Shown: positions 7,258 through 8,842 of the stretch, in pieces | Layout of the letters: every line of letters starts with the position of its first letter | Position numbering within the stretch: position 1 is the first letter of the stretch | Assembly (NCBI GenBank): GCA_002373715.1 | Contig: DFLI01000097.1 | Location: 1-8,842 of the forward strand | DNA: 8,842 bases | DNA from: Bacteroidales bacterium UBA3623 | Lineage (GTDB): Bacteria > Bacteroidota > Bacteroidia > Bacteroidales > UBA932 | Direction: 5' to 3' | Translations under genes and position numbers: made by a program | Notes under the pieces: generated by a model | What the model was told of the DNA's origin: nothing | The model's database searches: none | The model's input: the letters and a program-made list of their open reading frames with translations, nothing else

Positions 7258-8298
7258 ATGAATACACATGTTGTCATCATGGCCGGTGGTATTGGCAGCC
7301 GTCTGTGGCCGCTTTCCACGCCGGATGTTCCCAAGCAGTTTATAGATGTGCTGGGCGTGGGGCGCAGCCTCATCCAGCTCACCGTGGACCGTTTTGCCCC
7401 CGTCTGTGCCCCGGACCACTTCTGGGTGGTTACAGGCGAAAAGTACGTGGGCCTGGTAAAGGAACAGCTTCCTGCCATACCGGAAGACCAGATTCTGGCA
7501 GAACCCGAGGGACGCAACACCGCCCCCTGTATTGCCTACGCCTCCTGGAAGATTCGCAAGAAAGACCCTGATGCCAACATTGTGGTCACCCCGGCCGACG
7601 CCCTGGTGCTCAAAACCGCCGAGTTCGCAGAAACCATTGCCAAGGCCCTGGCCTTTACCGAGGAGCGGGATGCCATTGTTACCGTGGGCATCACTCCCTC
7701 CCGGCCGGAAACGGGTTACGGCTATATCCACGCCACGGAAGCCCTGCAGGGCCAGCTGGTGAAGGTGAGTGAGTTCAAGGAAAAGCCGGACCTGGACACC
7801 GCCATCCAGTACCTGGAAGACGGCCACTATTTCTGGAACGCCGGCATCTTCGTGTGGAACGTAAATACCATCATAAGGGAACTGAGCGCCTACGCCCCCC
7901 AGATTGCGGCCGTGATGGAGGAACTCTCCCCCGCCCTGTGCACACCCAAGGAACAGGAGCAGCTCCGCCGCCTCTTCCCCACCTGCGAGAAAATTTCCAT
8001 AGACTACGCCGTCATGGAGAAGTCTCCTTATATATATGTAATAGCGGAAGACCTGGCCTGGAGCGACCTGGGCAGCTGGGGTTCCATCCAAACCCACCTC
8101 AAAACGGACGAAGACGGAAACGCCGTTGTGGGCCAGGACGTGCGCCTGTTCGACTGTCAGAACTGCTTTGTGCACACCGCCTCTGAAAAGACGGTTGTAG
8201 TGGAAGGCCTTGACGGCTACATAGTTGCAGAATCCAAAGACCGGCTGCTGGTGTGCCGCCTCTCTCAGGAGCAACACATCAAGGAATTCAGCGCTTAG
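7258..8298 (+). CDS. manC: Mannose-1-phosphate guanylyltransferase, monofunctional
   Basis: The enzyme joins mannose 1-phosphate and GTP to give GDP-mannose, a cytoplasmic precursor of mannose- and fucose-containing capsule, O-antigen and glycoprotein glycans. The 346 residues show the nucleotidyltransferase signature AGGIGSRLWPLS (9-20) with the following PKQF (25-28), the nucleotide-side block EPEGRNTAP (82-90), a metal-site region VVTPADA (109-115), RPETGYGYI (149-157), the sugar-site FKEKP (173-177), WNAGIFVW (193-200) and the C-terminal EDLAWSDLGSWGS (264-276). There is no C-terminal phosphomannose isomerase domain, so it is the short type. The usual SDH of the metal-site motif reads ADA, keeping the Asp but lacking the His. 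The start is supported because the GxGxR loop begins at residue 10; no Shine-Dalgarno is seen. It is monocistronic as far as the window shows, divergent from the flotillin operon and followed by tRNA genes. Confidence 0.95.
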   Translation: MNTHVVIMAGGIGSRLWPLSTPDVPKQFIDVLGVGRSLIQLTVDRFAPVCAPDHFWVVTGEKYVGLVKEQLPAIPEDQILAEPEGRNTAPCIAYASWKIRKKDPDANIVVTPADALVLKTAEFAETIAKALAFTEERDAIVTVGITPSRPETGYGYIHATEALQGQLVKVSEFKEKPDLDTAIQYLEDGHYFWNAGIFVWNVNTIIRELSAYAPQIAAVMEELSPALCTPKEQEQLRRLFPTCEKISIDYAVMEKSPYIYVIAEDLAWSDLGSWGSIQTHLKTDEDGNAVVGQDVRLFDCQNCFVHTASEKTVVVEGLDGYIVAESKDRLLVCRLSQEQHIKEFSA

Positions 8299-8305
8299 CG
8301 CCGTC

Positions 8306-8338
8306 ATTCCCGGCACAACCGGGAATCTCAAATTTTTT
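8306..8338 (+). terminator. Palindrome ATTCCCGG-N5-CCGGGAAT with T tract; possible manC terminator
   Basis: An 8-bp perfect stem (8306-8313 with 8319-8326, loop CACAA) lies 7 bases after the manC stop. Six T residues (8333-8338) follow, but six bases separate stem and T tract, longer than in a typical intrinsic terminator. The flanks read GTCATTCCCGG and CCGGGAATCTC, resembling short dispersed palindromes found in many bacterial genomes, so it may be a repeat that doubles as a terminator. Confidence 0.5.
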
Positions 8339-8347
8339 AAAAAAACT

Positions 8348-8378
8348 TTTGCGGATTCCAAAAAAGTTACTACCTTTG
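8348..8378 (+). promoter_or_regulatory. Consensus promoter of the tRNA-Lys pair
   Basis: TTTG (8348-8351), a 19-base spacer and TACCTTTG (8371-8378) together form a full match to the Bacteroidota -33/-7 promoter. It lies 21 bases before the first tRNA nucleotide, suitable for transcribing a short precursor containing both tRNAs. Confidence 0.88.
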
Positions 8379-8399
8379 CAATCCCGATTTGGGACGGAG

Positions 8400-8472
8400 G
8401 ACTCGTTAGCTCAGTTGGTAGAGCACAACACTTTTAATGTTGGGGTCTCGGGTTCGAGCCCCGAACGGGTCA
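8400..8472 (+). tRNA. tRNA-Lys (anticodon UUU)
   Basis: The 73 bases fold into a standard cloverleaf. The acceptor stem GACTCGT pairs with ACGGGTC (one T-G wobble), the D arm is GCTC/GAGC with loop AGTTGGTA, the anticodon stem CAACA/TGTTG encloses loop CTTTTAA with anticodon TTT, the variable loop is GGGTC, and the T arm TCGGG/CCCGA has loop TTCGAGC. The discriminator is A and the CCA end is not encoded. It decodes AAA and, by wobble, AAG. Confidence 0.97.
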
Positions 8473-8488
8473 CAAAACCAGACTGTTT

Positions 8489-8544
<56 letters not shown>

Positions 8545-8561
<17 letters not shown>

Positions 8562-8615
8562 CAAGAGAGAAACAATCAATTGTTTCTCTCTTTTTTTGTG
8601 CACTCTTAGGGACTC
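8545..8615. repeat. Quasi-palindrome with 32-bp arms containing the tRNA-Lys(CUU) 3' end
   Basis: The left arm 8545-8576 comprises the last 17 bases of tRNA-Lys(CUU) and 15 bases beyond it. It is exactly complementary to the right arm (8579-8592 plus 8598-8615), with only CA at the centre and an extra TTTTT (8593-8597) in the right arm. The outer 18 bases on the right are GTGCACTCTTAGGGACTC, the reverse complement of tRNA bases 8545-8561 plus the next C. The arms are far too long for chance. Confidence 0.95.
8563..8597 (+). terminator. Intrinsic terminator after the tRNA-Lys pair
   Basis: A perfect 12-bp stem GAGAGAAACAAT (8565-8576) / ATTGTTTCTCTC (8579-8590), extendable by two A-T pairs, is followed by seven T residues (8591-8597). 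The central loop is only two bases, so in RNA the inner pairs would open to a four-base TCAA loop. The stem is AT-rich for a terminator, but position and T tract make the role convincing. It forms the core of the larger quasi-palindrome. Confidence 0.88.
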
Positions 8616-8650
8616 CGTCGGCTCACGTTACCCCCTCCCTAAATCCCTCG

Positions 8651-8691
8651 ATAAGTTGCGCTATCGCACAATGCAACCCTTCGCAACTTAT
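8651..8691. repeat. Inverted repeat ATAAGTTGCG / CGCAACTTAT
   Basis: A perfect 10-bp inverted repeat (8651-8660 and 8682-8691) encloses 21 bases, which themselves contain a TGCG-CTAT-CGCA mini-hairpin overlapping the left arm and a second GCAAC copy. It lies in gene-free DNA downstream of the tRNA terminator, with no T tract, so it does not look like a terminator. It appears to be part of an intergenic repeat block. Confidence 0.6.
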
Positions 8692-8811
8692 TCCACATTA
8701 CCCCACCCCAACCCCTCCCTTGGGGAGGGGCTTCGGGGGGAGGGACTGGCGGCAGAAGCCGCCTGCGCCTGCAGGCGCGACGCTTCGCGGAAGGACATGG
8801 AGCATGTGGAA
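8691..8811. repeat. Cluster of GC-rich palindromes bounded by TTCCACAT / ATGTGGAA
   Basis: Within 121 bases there are several adjacent palindromes: CCCCTCCC / GGGAGGGG (8712-8719, 8723-8730), GGCGGC-AGAA-GCCGCC (8748-8763), the exact palindrome GCGCCTGCAGGCGC (8765-8778) and CTTC-GCG-GAAG (8783-8793). An 8-bp inverted repeat, TTCCACAT (8691-8698) and ATGTGGAA (8804-8811), encloses the set. No credible protein is encoded. The structure resembles REP- or MITE-like non-coding elements; whether it recurs in the genome cannot be told from one copy. Confidence 0.55.
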
Positions 8812-8842
8812 GTCTTTTTTTGTATATATTCTTATGGATTAT
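8812..8842. other. Unassigned right edge: T tract and AT-rich sequence
   Basis: After the palindrome cluster come seven T residues (8815-8821) and an AT-rich stretch up to the edge. An ATG at 8834-8836 leaves only two further codons, so a gene start cannot be supported or excluded. GAC (8794-8796) could pair with GTC (8812-8814) around a small ACAT/ATGT hairpin to make a weak terminator-like structure. Confidence 0.25.

Noticed and set aside
7219..8361. A 380-codon open frame on the minus strand covering manC
   Set aside because: It is the complement of a gene with all ManC motifs, extends over the manC promoter and the downstream palindrome, and has no family features.
8651..8793. CRISPR array
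   Set aside because: The palindromes differ from one another in sequence, and there is no regularly spaced identical repeat.

Overview
The window looks like chromosomal DNA from a member of the Bacteroidota, probably an uncultured gut- or rumen-type Bacteroidales. The reasons are: several promoters have the phylum-specific -33/-7 form (TTG or TTTG, 19 bases, TAnnTTTG); start codons mostly lack a Shine-Dalgarno sequence; one gene encodes a DUF4290 protein, a family confined to this phylum; and the coding sequence is fairly GC-rich while intergenic DNA is very AT-rich. The genus assignment is inference only.

From left to right: (1) 1-4872, minus strand, a three-gene operon read right to left: an AddA/RecB-like helicase-nuclease, a DUF4290 protein, and the first 408 codons of the DNA translocase FtsK, which runs off the left edge. 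The last two genes overlap by one base. (2) 4890-4914, an intrinsic terminator that ends the next operon and lies three bases from the -7 box of the addA operon. (3) 4926-7138, minus strand, a second tight operon read right to left: an NfeD-like membrane protein, a flotillin and a 69-residue XRE-family regulator, with gaps of 5 and 6 bases. (4) 7139-7257, an AT-rich divergent promoter region with a TATATTTG box on each strand and a 9-bp inverted repeat, one arm in each leader. (5) 7258-8298, plus strand, mannose-1-phosphate guanylyltransferase (ManC). (6) 8299-8399, a small palindrome, then a consensus promoter. (7) 8400-8561, two lysine tRNAs, anticodons UUU and CUU, followed by a terminator. 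(8) 8562-8842, no gene: an inverted copy of the 3' end of the second tRNA, then a run of GC-rich palindromes.

The operons cover DNA-end processing and chromosome segregation (AddA, FtsK), membrane-domain organisation (NfeD plus flotillin), activated mannose for glycans (ManC) and lysine decoding. No phage, CRISPR, toxin-antitoxin or transposase gene is visible. I did not find a clearly new multi-gene system. The most unusual signals are the 32-bp-arm quasi-palindrome that contains the 3' end of tRNA-Lys(CUU), the palindrome cluster beyond it, the XRE gene closing the flotillin operon, and an addA with no addB beside it.
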